A DNA stretch of 64,000 nt from Methylophilaceae bacterium (lineage in GTDB: Bacteria > Pseudomonadota > Gammaproteobacteria > Burkholderiales > Methylophilaceae), in contig JABFRO010000002.1 in assembly GCA_013141125.1 (NCBI GenBank), forward strand, positions 372,001 through 436,000. Reading direction: 5' to 3'. Positions within the stretch are counted from its first letter, which is position 1. Each line of letters opens with the position of its first letter. Shown one piece after another: positions 54,194 to 63,715 of the stretch. The translations under genes and the position numbers were made by a program. A model generated the notes under the pieces. The model was not told the DNA's origin. It saw only the letters and a list, made by a program, of their open reading frames with translations, and made no database searches.

Positions 54194-55453
54194 ATGCATT
54201 TATTCACTGTTGGTCTCAACCACACCACCGCCCCAGTCTCCATTCGTGAACATGTGGCTTTTCAGCATGAAAAATTGGGCGAAGCCTTGCGCGATTTAAC
54301 CATGCACAGCGCGGCTTATGGAGTGAAAGAAGCCGCCATTCTTTCCACCTGTAATCGCATGGAGCTGTATTGCAATGCAGAAGATCCGCAGAAGGCGCTG
54401 AACTGGCTGGCGCAATATCATCAGTTGCAAGCGCATAATATTCAGCCATACATTTATACCTTGCCGCAGCAAGAAGCCGTCAAACATGCCTTCCGCGTGG
54501 CCTCCGGGCTGGATTCCATGGTGCTGGGCGAAGCGCAGATTCTGGGACAAATGAAGCAGGCGGTAAAAATAGCGGAAGATGCCGGTACGCTGGGTACCTT
54601 GCTGCACCAGCTGTTTCAACGCACATTTGCCGTAGCCAAAGAAGTGCGTACACAGACCGATATTGGTGCCAGCTCGATTTCCATGGCAGCGGCAGCGGTT
54701 AAGCTGGCGCAGCGAATTTTTGGCGATTTACGCAGCCAGAAAGTGCTATTCATTGGCGCTGGGGAAATGATAGAGCTTTGCGCCAATCATTTTTCTGCAC
54801 AAAATCCACTCAGCATCACTATTGCCAATCGCTCGCTGGAACGTGGCGTTGAATTGGCGGAAAAATTTGGCGCATCGGCTATTTTGCTGAGTGAAATATC
54901 TGAAAAACTGGCGGAATTTGATATTGTCGTCACCAGCACGGGTAGCCAATTGCCGATTGTTGGTCTGGGTATGGTAGAACGCGCGATAAAAACGCGCAAA
55001 CACAGACCCATGTTCATGGTTGATCTGGCCGTGCCGCGCGATATTGAACCGGAAGTGGCGGAACTGGACGACGTGTTTCTTTACACCGTGGATGACCTGG
55101 CGCAAATTGTGCAGGAAGGCATGGATAACCGGCAGGAAGCGGCTGTGGAAGCGGAGACCATTATCAGTGCGCGCGTTGACAACTTTATGCATTGGCTGCA
55201 AACGCGCAACGGCGTGCCCACCATACGTGCCCTGCGCGATCAGGCAGACAGATTGCGCCGTCATGAGCTGGAAAAAGCACACAAATCACTGGCGCGTGGT
55301 GAAGACCCCGCTACCGTGCTTGAAACCATGAGTAATGCGCTCATTAATAAACTTTTGCACGGTCCCAGCCACGCACTGAATAGCAGCCAGGGCGCAGAGC
55401 GCGAGCAGCTGGACGTACTCTTGCGTCAACTTTATCAATTGCATCAATCCTGA
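54194..55453 (+). CDS. hemA: Glutamyl-tRNA reductase
   Basis: Reduces glutamyl-tRNA(Glu) to glutamate-1-semialdehyde with NADPH, the first step of haem synthesis by the C5 route. About 419 residues from the ATG at 54194: [20 protein letters not shown], catalytic cysteine in [33 protein letters not shown] and the NADPH loop [16 protein letters not shown]-terminal dimerisation helix ends the protein. The frame to 54155 adds 13 residues atypical of the family. Followed by prfA and prmC, the classical hemA-prfA-prmC order. Confidence 0.97.
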   Translation: MHLFTVGLNHTTAPVSIREHVAFQHEKLGEALRDLTMHSAAYGVKEAAILSTCNRMELYCNAEDPQKALNWLAQYHQLQAHNIQPYIYTLPQQEAVKHAFRVASGLDSMVLGEAQILGQMKQAVKIAEDAGTLGTLLHQLFQRTFAVAKEVRTQTDIGASSISMAAAAVKLAQRIFGDLRSQKVLFIGAGEMIELCANHFSAQNPLSITIANRSLERGVELAEKFGASAILLSEISEKLAEFDIVVTSTGSQLPIVGLGMVERAIKTRKHRPMFMVDLAVPRDIEPEVAELDDVFLYTVDDLAQIVQEGMDNRQEAAVEAETIISARVDNFMHWLQTRNGVPTIRALRDQADRLRRHELEKAHKSLARGEDPATVLETMSNALINKLLHGPSHALNSSQGAEREQLDVLLRQLYQLHQS

Positions 55454-55478
55454 AACAGAACACTATTTAAAAACCCCT

Positions 55479-56561
55479 ATGAAACCATCAATGATTAAAA
55501 AGCTTGCCACTCTGGGCGAGCGTTTAGATGAGCTAGATCGCCTGTTAAGCAGCGAGCAAGCCACAGCGGATATGGATAACTACCGCAAAATTACGCGTGA
55601 ACACGCGGAAATCACACCTATCGTTGAACAATACCGCGCGTTTGAAAAAGCCGAGGCCGACATTAGCGAAGCGCAAAGCATGTTGAGTGACCCGGACATG
55701 AAAGAATTTGCGCAGGAAGAAATCGAGCTGGGAAAAAACAAGCTGGAAGCCATAGAGCAAGCCTTGCAAACCTTGTTGCTGCCCAAAGACCCCAACGATG
55801 AAAGAAATATTTTTCTGGAAATTCGCGCCGGTACCGGCGGTGACGAATCCGGGCTATTTGCCGGTGATTTGTTCCGCATGTATAGCCGCTATGCCGAGCG
55901 CCAACGCTGGAAAGTGGAAATCATGTCCGCCAATGAAGGTGAGATGGGCGGCTACAAGGAAATCATTGCCAAGATAGAAGGTTATGGCGCGTATTCCAAA
56001 TTGAAATTTGAATCTGGCGGCCACCGCGTGCAGCGTGTGCCTGATACCGAAACCCAGGGGCGTATACACACCAGCGCCTGCACGGTGGCCGTGTTGCCGG
56101 AAGTGGATGCGGTGACCGACGTGGTTATCAACCCGGCGGATATTCGTATTGATACTTTTCGCGCCAGTGGTGCTGGCGGCCAGCACATCAACAAAACCGA
56201 TTCCGCCGTGCGTATTACCCATGCGCCAACGGGGATTGTGGTGGAGTGCCAGGAAGGTCGCAGCCAACACGCCAATAAAGCCCAGGCTTTTGCCGTGCTG
56301 GCGGCGCGCATCAAAGCCAAACAAGTGGATGAGCAACAATCAAAAATCGCTTCCGAACGCAAAAGTTTGATCGGTTCCGGTGATCGCTCCGAACGCATTC
56401 GCACCTACAACTACCCGCAAGGCCGTATTACCGACCACCGTATCAACCTCACCCTGTACAAAATCGACGCGATTACCGAAGGCGATATGGATGAGCTGAT
56501 AGGGGCGTTAGCCGCAGAACATCAGGCGGATCTGCTGGCGAGTTTGGGTGAAGATAATTAA
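55479..56561 (+). CDS. prfA: Peptide chain release factor 1
   Basis: Terminates translation at UAA and UAG. 360 residues: an N-terminal helical domain, the codon-recognition domain ([25 protein letters not shown]), the catalytic loop [18 protein letters not shown], whose GGQ glutamine is the substrate of PrmC, and [17 protein letters not shown]. Located between hemA and prmC. Confidence 0.98.
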   Translation: MKPSMIKKLATLGERLDELDRLLSSEQATADMDNYRKITREHAEITPIVEQYRAFEKAEADISEAQSMLSDPDMKEFAQEEIELGKNKLEAIEQALQTLLLPKDPNDERNIFLEIRAGTGGDESGLFAGDLFRMYSRYAERQRWKVEIMSANEGEMGGYKEIIAKIEGYGAYSKLKFESGGHRVQRVPDTETQGRIHTSACTVAVLPEVDAVTDVVINPADIRIDTFRASGAGGQHINKTDSAVRITHAPTGIVVECQEGRSQHANKAQAFAVLAARIKAKQVDEQQSKIASERKSLIGSGDRSERIRTYNYPQGRITDHRINLTLYKIDAITEGDMDELIGALAAEHQADLLASLGEDN

Positions 56562-56641
56562 TCTGTTTGTTGAGAAAAAGTGCCAAATGATGCATGTTTG
56601 CGTTGGCAATCACTAGCAATTTGCCGCTTTGTTCCATTGAA

Positions 56642-57511
56642 ATGACCAGCACTCAATCTATCAAATCCATGCTGGTTGCGGCTGCCGCTCAGCTGAAAAT
56701 AGAAGGTGCGGCTTTTGAGGCGCAGCTTCTTATGCAACATGCGCTAGGTGTCAACCGGGCATGGTTGATTGCCCATGACAATGATGTCCTGCCGGCCAAT
56801 GTCCAGTCAACGTTTCAAACCTTGTTGAAGCGTCGAGCAAGCGGTGAACCGATGGCTTATATTTTTGGCTACCGCGAATTTTATGGGCTGAAGCTGAAAG
56901 TCACGCCTGATACGCTGATTCCACGACCGGATACGGAAACGCTGGTGGAGGCGGCCTTGGCCAAAATTCCACCCCTAGCCCCTCTCACGGAGGGCGAGAG
57001 CGATAAATGCAGAGTGCTGGATCTGGGCACAGGTTCCGGTGCCATTGCCTTGAGCCTTGCCCAACATAGGCCGCAGGCCGAAGTCATTGCCGTAGATACC
57101 TCGCCAGCCGCACTGGTTGTGGCTAAACAGAATGCACAAAACCTGAAGATCGCCAATGTGCGCTTTGTGCTGAGTGATTGGTTTTCAGCGCTGGCGGGTG
57201 AGCAATTTGATGTGATTGTCAGCAATCCGCCGTATATAGAACAGCAGGATATGCACCTGCAACAAGGCGATTTGCGCTTTGAGCCACTCTCGGCGCTGGC
57301 TTCCGGTCAGGATGGGCTGGATGATATTCGCCGGATTGTGGCAGCAGCGGCATTACATCTCCAGCCGCAGGGCTGGCTGCTGTTGGAGCATGGCTATAAT
57401 CAGGCACAGTCAGTCGCCGATTTGTTACAGCAGGCCGGTTTTGTTGAGATTGACCATGCGCAGGATTTAGCGGGGATTCTGCGGGTTACTATGGGGCGAT
57501 TGGAGCCTTAA
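56642..57511 (+). CDS. prmC: Release factor glutamine methyltransferase PrmC
   Basis: Methylates the GGQ glutamine of release factors. 289 residues from the chosen ATG; the frame to 56594 adds an atypical leader. The N-terminal helical domain is followed by GEPMAYIFGYREFYGL, TPDTLIPRPDTETLVE, the SAM loop VLDLGTGSGAIALSLA and the NPPY motif in IVSNPPYIEQQDMHL. Between the two domains, about ten extra residues (PPLAPLTEGES) are encoded by a palindromic sequence resembling the repeats in hsdM. The site is a linker and the frame is kept, so the enzyme is probably functional. Confidence 0.96.
   Translation: MTSTQSIKSMLVAAAAQLKIEGAAFEAQLLMQHALGVNRAWLIAHDNDVLPANVQSTFQTLLKRRASGEPMAYIFGYREFYGLKLKVTPDTLIPRPDTETLVEAALAKIPPLAPLTEGESDKCRVLDLGTGSGAIALSLAQHRPQAEVIAVDTSPAALVVAKQNAQNLKIANVRFVLSDWFSALAGEQFDVIVSNPPYIEQQDMHLQQGDLRFEPLSALASGQDGLDDIRRIVAAAALHLQPQGWLLLEHGYNQAQSVADLLQQAGFVEIDHAQDLAGILRVTMGRLEP
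56970..57004. repeat. Decayed CCCTCTCCC-type palindrome inside prmC
   Basis: ACCCCTAGCCCCTCTC, then a short loop and GGAGGGCGAGAG: the arrangement (tail, CCTCTC, complementary GAGGG/GAGAG) parallels the inverted hsdM copy at 6668-6703, with several differences. It is translated as PLAPLTEGES, comparable to [12 protein letters not shown] in HsdM. Confidence 0.55.
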
Positions 57512-57525
57512 GAATGTGTTTTAAA

Positions 57526-57653
57526 GGCTCTATGTGAAACAGTGGGTAATGCAAGTTGTGGCAGTTGGCTCGCTAGTAGTTAGCAGAAGAATGTCTTCCC
57601 CCTTTTGCAAAGGGGGAAGACATTCTTCTACCCAATACAAACCACATAGAGCC
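57526..57653. mobile_element. 128-base nested palindromic element between prmC and the DUF455 gene
   Basis: Outer arms GGCTCTATGTG (57526-57536) and its exact complement (57643-57653); middle arms TGGGTA (57543-57548) and TACCCA (57629-57634). The perfect 21-base inner stem (57585-57605 with 57609-57629, three-base loop) can form a very stable hairpin. It could act as a two-way terminator for the convergent genes or be a MITE or large REP. No coding potential. Confidence 0.65.
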
Positions 57654-57686
57654 CGAAATATTCCGCCATCTGGGAACGTGTTCAAG

Positions 57687-58499
57687 CTATGGCGTTAACG
57701 CCGCCAATTCTTCCTCGCTAAAACCCGCCGCGCGTCTGGCTGGCAAATTGAACGGGCCGCGCAGTTTGGGCGCGGCATAATCGGCGGCCAAACCTGCATA
57801 AGTGGCAACAGGCTCCAGCCCGCGTTGCTGGCATAGCCAGTGGAACCAGCGGTTACCCGTGGCCACATGGCCGATTTCATCGCGCAGAATAATATCCAGA
57901 ATCTCCACCGCCGCCGTATCCTTGGCTTGGGCAAATTTGGCGCGCACCTGCGGCGTGGCATCCAGTCCGCGCGCTTCCATGGTTCTGGGGATAAGCGCGA
58001 TTCTGGCGAGTATATCGCCCTGCGTTTTGGCCGCCATTTCCCACAAGCTATTGTGCGCGGTGAAATCGCCATAAGCATAACCCTGTGTTTGCAAATGCGC
58101 CGCCAGCAGCGAAAAATGCAACGCCTCTTCCGCCGCCACCCGCAACCAGTCCGCATAAAATTCGCGCGGCATCCCGGCAAAACGCCAGATTGCATCCAGT
58201 GCCAGATTGATGGCGTTGAACTCGATATGCGCCAGCGCATGCAGCAAAACTGCGCGGCCTTCTATTGTATTCATGGCGCGGCGTTTAACCGCGAGTGGCG
58301 ACACCAGTTCCGGTTTGCTCGGCAAACCGGGGATATTGGCGGTTGGTCTTGGTAAGGCTTGCGTATCCAGCTCCAGCGTACCGGTTTGCCAGGCCTGCGC
58401 CAAAGCCTGCACGCCCGCCACTTTACCGGCAGGCTCGGTCTCAGCTAGCCAAGTCAACGCTAATTGGCGTAATTCAGGTATTTCAGGCGGGTTGGGCAA
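57687..58499 (-). CDS. DUF455 family ferritin-like protein
   Basis: A 270-residue protein of a family with a ferritin-like di-iron helix bundle. The pattern is ALAHIEFNAINLALDAIWRF (glutamate and histidine), AAEEALHFSLLAAHLQTQGYAYGDF and LDIILRDEIGHVATGNRWFHWLC, where paired E-x-x-H motifs would bind metal. The biological role is not established in general; oxidative or hydroxylating chemistry is inferred from the fold. It converges with prmC across the palindromic element. Confidence 0.85.
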   Translation of the reverse strand: MPNPPEIPELRQLALTWLAETEPAGKVAGVQALAQAWQTGTLELDTQALPRPTANIPGLPSKPELVSPLAVKRRAMNTIEGRAVLLHALAHIEFNAINLALDAIWRFAGMPREFYADWLRVAAEEALHFSLLAAHLQTQGYAYGDFTAHNSLWEMAAKTQGDILARIALIPRTMEARGLDATPQVRAKFAQAKDTAAVEILDIILRDEIGHVATGNRWFHWLCQQRGLEPVATYAGLAADYAAPKLRGPFNLPARRAAGFSEEELAALTP

Positions 58500-58646
58500 T
58501 GGAAATTATTCCAGGTTGAAATCAAGCGTATGTTTTTATAGGATGGAAAAGTGAAACGCATTTCGCCGTGGGTGGTGTTTCAAATGCAGGATAAGGCTAT
58601 GTGTATTCTCGTCCTGCGCGCATTGGAAAGCTGTTGTTGGCCCGAT

Positions 58647-59087
58647 TTATTGGGGTTTGGTAATGCCTAGAATTTTCTTGGTGTCGATATATTTCCCCGC
58701 GTCGGAAAAGCCTGCCGTCACATTGGGGTTTGACATCAGCTCTTGCATGGCGAGCTTGCCGAGAAATTCGAAACCCGCTTTGGCGGCGGTTTCACCCTCG
58801 AATTGAATCGCGACTTTCAGTTCTTTACTGCATACATCTCCCATCAGTTTGTTATAGATGAGGCCGCTTGATTTGTAAATGGCATCTCTTTTATCTGGCA
58901 GGATAGATGCAATGTCCGTCAGATCCGGGTGCAGTGCCATGACTGAAAACATCATGCGCGCCAGATCAATTCTATCTTTGCCAGTCGTGGAATTGGCAAG
59001 ACAACGCGTCATCGCATCGGTAAAAGTACCAGAATACGCGGCGATGGGTGTACTCAGCATGGCAAGCAGCAAGGCTGTATTTTTCAT
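58647..59087 (-). CDS. Small exported protein of unknown function
   Basis: A 146-residue protein with a signal peptide (MKNTALLLAMLSTPIAAYSG) and two cysteines (RCLAN, DVCSKEL) that could form a disulfide. The mature part is mostly helical. I chose the ATG at 59087 because it places the signal peptide at the N-terminus; the longer frame to 59195 adds an implausible charged leader. I do not recognise the family. It stands alone between the DUF455 gene and a palindromic repeat. Confidence 0.7.
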   Translation of the reverse strand: MKNTALLLAMLSTPIAAYSGTFTDAMTRCLANSTTGKDRIDLARMMFSVMALHPDLTDIASILPDKRDAIYKSSGLIYNKLMGDVCSKELKVAIQFEGETAAKAGFEFLGKLAMQELMSNPNVTAGFSDAGKYIDTKKILGITKPQ

Positions 59088-59177
59088 GAGATGAAGCCTA
59101 ACTAAGGGTTTAACTGTTATTAGTGTGTTCACTCGATTTCTCCAGATTGAAGTGATTGCCTTATTACATTGTAGTTT

Positions 59178-59259
59178 GCGCAGGGTGTATTTCATACAGC
59201 AAGCTATACGAATAGCTTGCTGTATGCAGACCGGCAGCTGTGCGTAAAACGCACCCTGC
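59178..59259. repeat. Nested palindromic repeat between pgm and the exported protein gene
   Basis: A perfect 15-base stem, CATACAGCAAGCTAT (59193-59207) with its complement at 59212-59226. Outer arms GCAGGGTG (59180-59187) and CACCCTGC (59252-59259). A separate hairpin GTGCGT-AAA-ACGCAC lies at 59240-59254. The GTGCGT/ACGCACCC motif resembles dispersed REP-type repeats of many proteobacteria. It may also terminate pgm transcripts. Confidence 0.65.
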
Positions 59260-59272
59260 TTTTTTGCAACAA

Positions 59273-61456
<2,184 letters not shown>

Positions 61457-62236
61457 ATGCCCATCTACGACAAGCCAGTCCGCGTACTGATCCGCGACAT
61501 GATTTTCACGTTGACCCCGACCTCGGGACAGCACTTCTCGAAAGATGCCGCCCTTGAGTGGTTTGCTCAGAACTATCCGAAGATCAAGGAAGGCACAATC
61601 TCCGCGCACCTCATTCGCTTTTCAACGAATGCCCCGAGCCGCTTGCACTACAGCGTAAAGGCAGACGAAGACCTCTTGTTTCAGATTGATGGCGCACATT
61701 TTCGCCTCTACGACGCAGCAACCGATCCAGCGCCAATACACTCAAAGTCAGACGCTTCCGCGTCTCAAGAGGAATTGGTAGAACCGATCGAAGTTCAAAG
61801 CCCAAGCGAATTTGCATACGAGAGCGATCTTCGAGACTTTCTGGCGAAGAACCTATCGCACATCGAGCCTGGTCTCCAGCTCTACCAAGACGAAGGTATT
61901 ACCGGAATTGAGTTTCCTGTCGGGGGTCGCTTCATCGACATCCTCGCCTTGGACGCCCAACGGAATTTCGTGGTTATCGAACTCAAGGTTTCTCGCGGCT
62001 ATGACCGAGTAATTGGGCAAATTCTCCGATACATGGCTTGGATCGAAAAGCATCACGCGGAATCCGGCCAAAGTGTCAGAGGAATCATCGCAGCCCGCGA
62101 AATATCCGAAGACTTGAAGTTGGCATGCTCATATTTGCCGAACGTCTCGCTCTACGAATATGAGTTGTCAGTTTCACTTCGAAAGGTTGCCGTAGATGCC
62201 ATCGTCAAGCAGAATTGGGGACAGACCACGGTTTAA
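61457..62236 (+). CDS. PD-(D/E)XK nuclease domain protein, NucS/DUF91-like
   Basis: A 259-residue protein in two parts. The N-terminal region (about 1-90: VRVLIRDMIFTLTPTSGQHFSKDAALEWFAQNYPKIKEGTISAHLI) looks like a winged-helix or DUF7669-type module. After an acidic linker, the C-terminal domain (about 115-230) has YESDLRDFLAKNL, GGRFIDILAL, FVVIELKVSRGYDRVIGQILRYMAWIE: the D-(E-x-K)-Q-x-x-R-Y pattern of NucS/RecB-like nucleases. Activity is inferred. Codon choice looks more GC-rich at third positions than its neighbours, suggesting transfer. It may be an integron cassette, since an attC site follows at 62488. Confidence 0.8.
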   Translation: MPIYDKPVRVLIRDMIFTLTPTSGQHFSKDAALEWFAQNYPKIKEGTISAHLIRFSTNAPSRLHYSVKADEDLLFQIDGAHFRLYDAATDPAPIHSKSDASASQEELVEPIEVQSPSEFAYESDLRDFLAKNLSHIEPGLQLYQDEGITGIEFPVGGRFIDILALDAQRNFVVIELKVSRGYDRVIGQILRYMAWIEKHHAESGQSVRGIIAAREISEDLKLACSYLPNVSLYEYELSVSLRKVAVDAIVKQNWGQTTV

Positions 62237-62340
62237 TGATATACTTTGGTTTTAATCTTCCTTCGGATTTTGGAGTTTTAAATTACCGCGCCGCCCCCGC
62301 ATTATTTTGTCCAATGTGCCACAACATCAGATCCAGCGTG

Positions 62341-62376
62341 GTAGGTTGGGCTTCGCTACCGCTCTGCCCAACCTAC
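62341..62376. repeat. GTAGGTTGGGC REP, distant copy
   Basis: GTAGGTTGGGC and its complement GCCCAACCTAC (last C of the left arm shared with the loop) enclose a short loop. The arms are those of the RAYT-linked repeats at 8.1-8.9 kb, 53 kb away, showing that this family is dispersed in the genome. Confidence 0.85.
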
Positions 62377-62487
62377 GCGCTAATAAAAGGGCTTCAGGTA
62401 GTTAACCAAGAATTAAGACGTTGTAATATCATCGCATGATCTGCTTAGACGGTCGTATTGAGCAAAACGCTCACGCTTTAGCATACG

Positions 62488-62552
62488 GCCTAACCTAACG
62501 TTCGAGCTGGACTGCCGCGAAGCAGCCCGCGACAGCCCCTCAACTTAACGTT
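62488..62552 (+). repeat. Integron attC recombination site, interrupted before its right end
   Basis: The left core GCCTAAC fits RYYYAAC. The site continues ACGTTCGAGCTGGACTG on the left and CAGCCCCTCAACTTAAC on the right; these are complementary apart from unpaired bases, as in attC hairpins where extrahelical bases set strand choice. The right core GTTGGGC (fits GTTRRRY) is found at 62652-62658, displaced by a 99-base insertion. Without the insertion the site would be about 69 bases and would end 15 bases before the VOC gene, the usual cassette geometry. Confidence 0.7.
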
Positions 62553-62651
62553 GAGGCTGTAGAAAATCCCCAAATTTGAAAAGTAGGATCATGAGAAATC
62601 AATCACTTACAATCGTCAAAAACTCCTTAAACAGGGTTTTTCTATAGCCTC
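62553..62651. mobile_element. 99-base MITE-like insertion inside the attC site
   Basis: Terminal inverted repeats of 18 bases with two mismatches: GAGGCTGTAGAAAATCCC at 62553-62570 and GGGTTTTTCTATAGCCTC at 62634-62651. The element is flanked by GTT on both sides (62550-62552, 62652-62654), consistent with a 3-bp target duplication within the attC right core. No coding capacity; it would need a transposase supplied elsewhere. The parent IS family was not identified. Confidence 0.7.
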
Positions 62652-62673
62652 GTTGGGCATAAAAGGATTCAGT

Positions 62674-63066
62674 ATGAAATTTGGCTACACTATCGTTTAT
62701 GTTAGCAATGTTGCTTCGTCGCTAGCGTTTTTTGAAAAAGCATTTGGTTTTTCTCGTCGCTTTCTTCATGAGGCAGGAGATTACGGCGAACTGGAAACTG
62801 GAGAAACAACGTTGGCTTTCGCTTCTCATACACTTGGGTCATCAAACTTTCCTGCCGGTTATGTTGCAGTTAATTCAACATCAAAACCATTGGGTATTGA
62901 GCTAGTTTTTGTTACTCAATCAGTGCAAGAAAGTCATAAAACCGCTATTTCTGCGGGGGCAGTTGAGGTTAGCCCACCAGAAACCAAGCCTTGGGGGCAA
63001 GTTGTTTCTTATGTGCGCTGTCCAGAGGGTACGTTAATTGAGCTTTGCACACCTGTTGGCGGTTAA
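62674..63066 (+). CDS. VOC (glyoxalase/bleomycin-resistance) family protein, probable integron cassette gene
   Basis: A 130-residue protein with a vicinal-oxygen-chelate fold: the N-terminal FGYTIVYVSNVASSLAFFEKAFGF and C-terminal GTLIELCTPVGG are paired beta-alpha-beta-beta-beta modules. A metal-ligand glutamate may lie in LIELC. Members include glyoxalases, dioxygenases and resistance proteins; the substrate is not predictable. I chose the ATG at 62674 with AAAGGA upstream. The start lies 15 bases after an attC right core (GTTGGGC) and the stop lies six bases before an attC-like left core (GTCCAAC), exactly as in an integron gene cassette. Confidence 0.82.
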   Translation: MKFGYTIVYVSNVASSLAFFEKAFGFSRRFLHEAGDYGELETGETTLAFASHTLGSSNFPAGYVAVNSTSKPLGIELVFVTQSVQESHKTAISAGAVEVSPPETKPWGQVVSYVRCPEGTLIELCTPVGG

Positions 63067-63072
63067 TATGTT

Positions 63073-63100
63073 GTCCAACCCATCATTCAAGCGCAAAGAC
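63073..63100 (+). repeat. Truncated attC-like site after the VOC gene
   Basis: GTCCAAC fits the RYYYAAC core and is followed by TCATTCAAGCG, similar to the left half of well-known aadA-type attC sites. The complementary right half (CGCTTGA and GTTGGAC-like core) is not found downstream, so the cassette is broken here. Confidence 0.5.
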
Positions 63101-63179
63101 AAATGGGTTCAGACACGATTGAAATTGCAATATCTTGTCTGAACCATGGTCTGAATCGATACCCTCCATATCAACCGCG

Positions 63180-63350
63180 TTAATCAGTGATCTTTCTCCA
63201 GCCATTCACCTTGCAATTTTGCCGTTCATAAGTTTCCGTTCCTCCATAAATGATCCATGGTGTTAAGGCTTGCTCTCCGGCAAAGCTACGCCATTTGTTT
63301 GTAAATATGGCCTTGGCCAAAGTGGTATTACCCGGCTGGCGCGGTCCATT
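63180..63350 (-). pseudogene. Remnant of an AAA+ ATPase / DUF4143 gene with a large internal deletion
   Basis: A minus-strand frame of 57 codons without a start. It begins NGPRQPGNTTLAKAIF, like the Walker A of DUF4143 ATPases (GPRQxGKTT) with the lysine changed to asparagine. It continues after a few residues with WIIYGGTETYERQNCKVNGWR and a stop, like the C-terminal end of the same family. The roughly 350 residues normally in between are missing. A TAA stands in frame just before the remnant. The reading is by pattern only. Confidence 0.55.
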
Positions 63351-63399
63351 TTATAAATGTAAAGTTTAACTTTTGATTTGTAAGCTTAAGGAAGCATTT

Positions 63400-63486
63400 A
63401 TTTATTCGTCATCCTCGCGAAAGCGGGGATCCAGCTTGTTGATTAAAATTGATTCCCGCCTTCGCGGGAAAGACGAGCGAATAAAT
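63400..63486. repeat. Dispersed palindromic repeat (CGCGAAAGCGGGGATCC type)
   Basis: CGTCATCCTCGCGAAAGCGGGGATCCAG on the left and GATTCCCGCCTTCGCGGGAAAGACG on the right form an imperfect palindrome, with outer ATTTATTCG/CGAATAAAT arms. This sequence type (GTCATTCCCGCGAAAGCGGGAATCC) is a widespread REP-like repeat in many proteobacteria. Confidence 0.75.
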
Positions 63487-63576
63487 CAGTGTTACCTTAA
63501 TAAATTTACTAAAACGACAAACACAGATAGGCCTCTTAGCCAAAATTCAGCACCAACCAAGGATGCTGTGAACAAA

Positions 63577-63643
63577 CATGGTTAGACAAGCGCACCATGA
63601 ACGGAATCAGTCAGTTATCGTGCGTCCCCAGCTTGTTAAAGGA
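63577..63643. repeat. Degenerate dispersed repeat (CATGGTTCGACAAGC type)
   Basis: CATGGTTAGACAAGCGCACC with the inverted relative CGTCCCCAGCTTGTTAAAGG resembles the widespread repeat CATGGTTCGACAAGCTCACC. It is often mistranslated as short proteins containing VRQAHHER or PELVEG, and the same peptides appear here in one frame. Confidence 0.55.
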
Positions 63644-63715
63644 TTTAATCAGAGCCTCCAAACCCATGCTCAATTTTCCCGGGCAAGCCTTGGATGAAGC
63701 GTAGCGTAATCAAGG

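Noticed and set aside
63580-63699. Short plus-strand frame containing VRQAHHER
   Set aside because: This peptide is the translation of a dispersed DNA repeat, not a gene.
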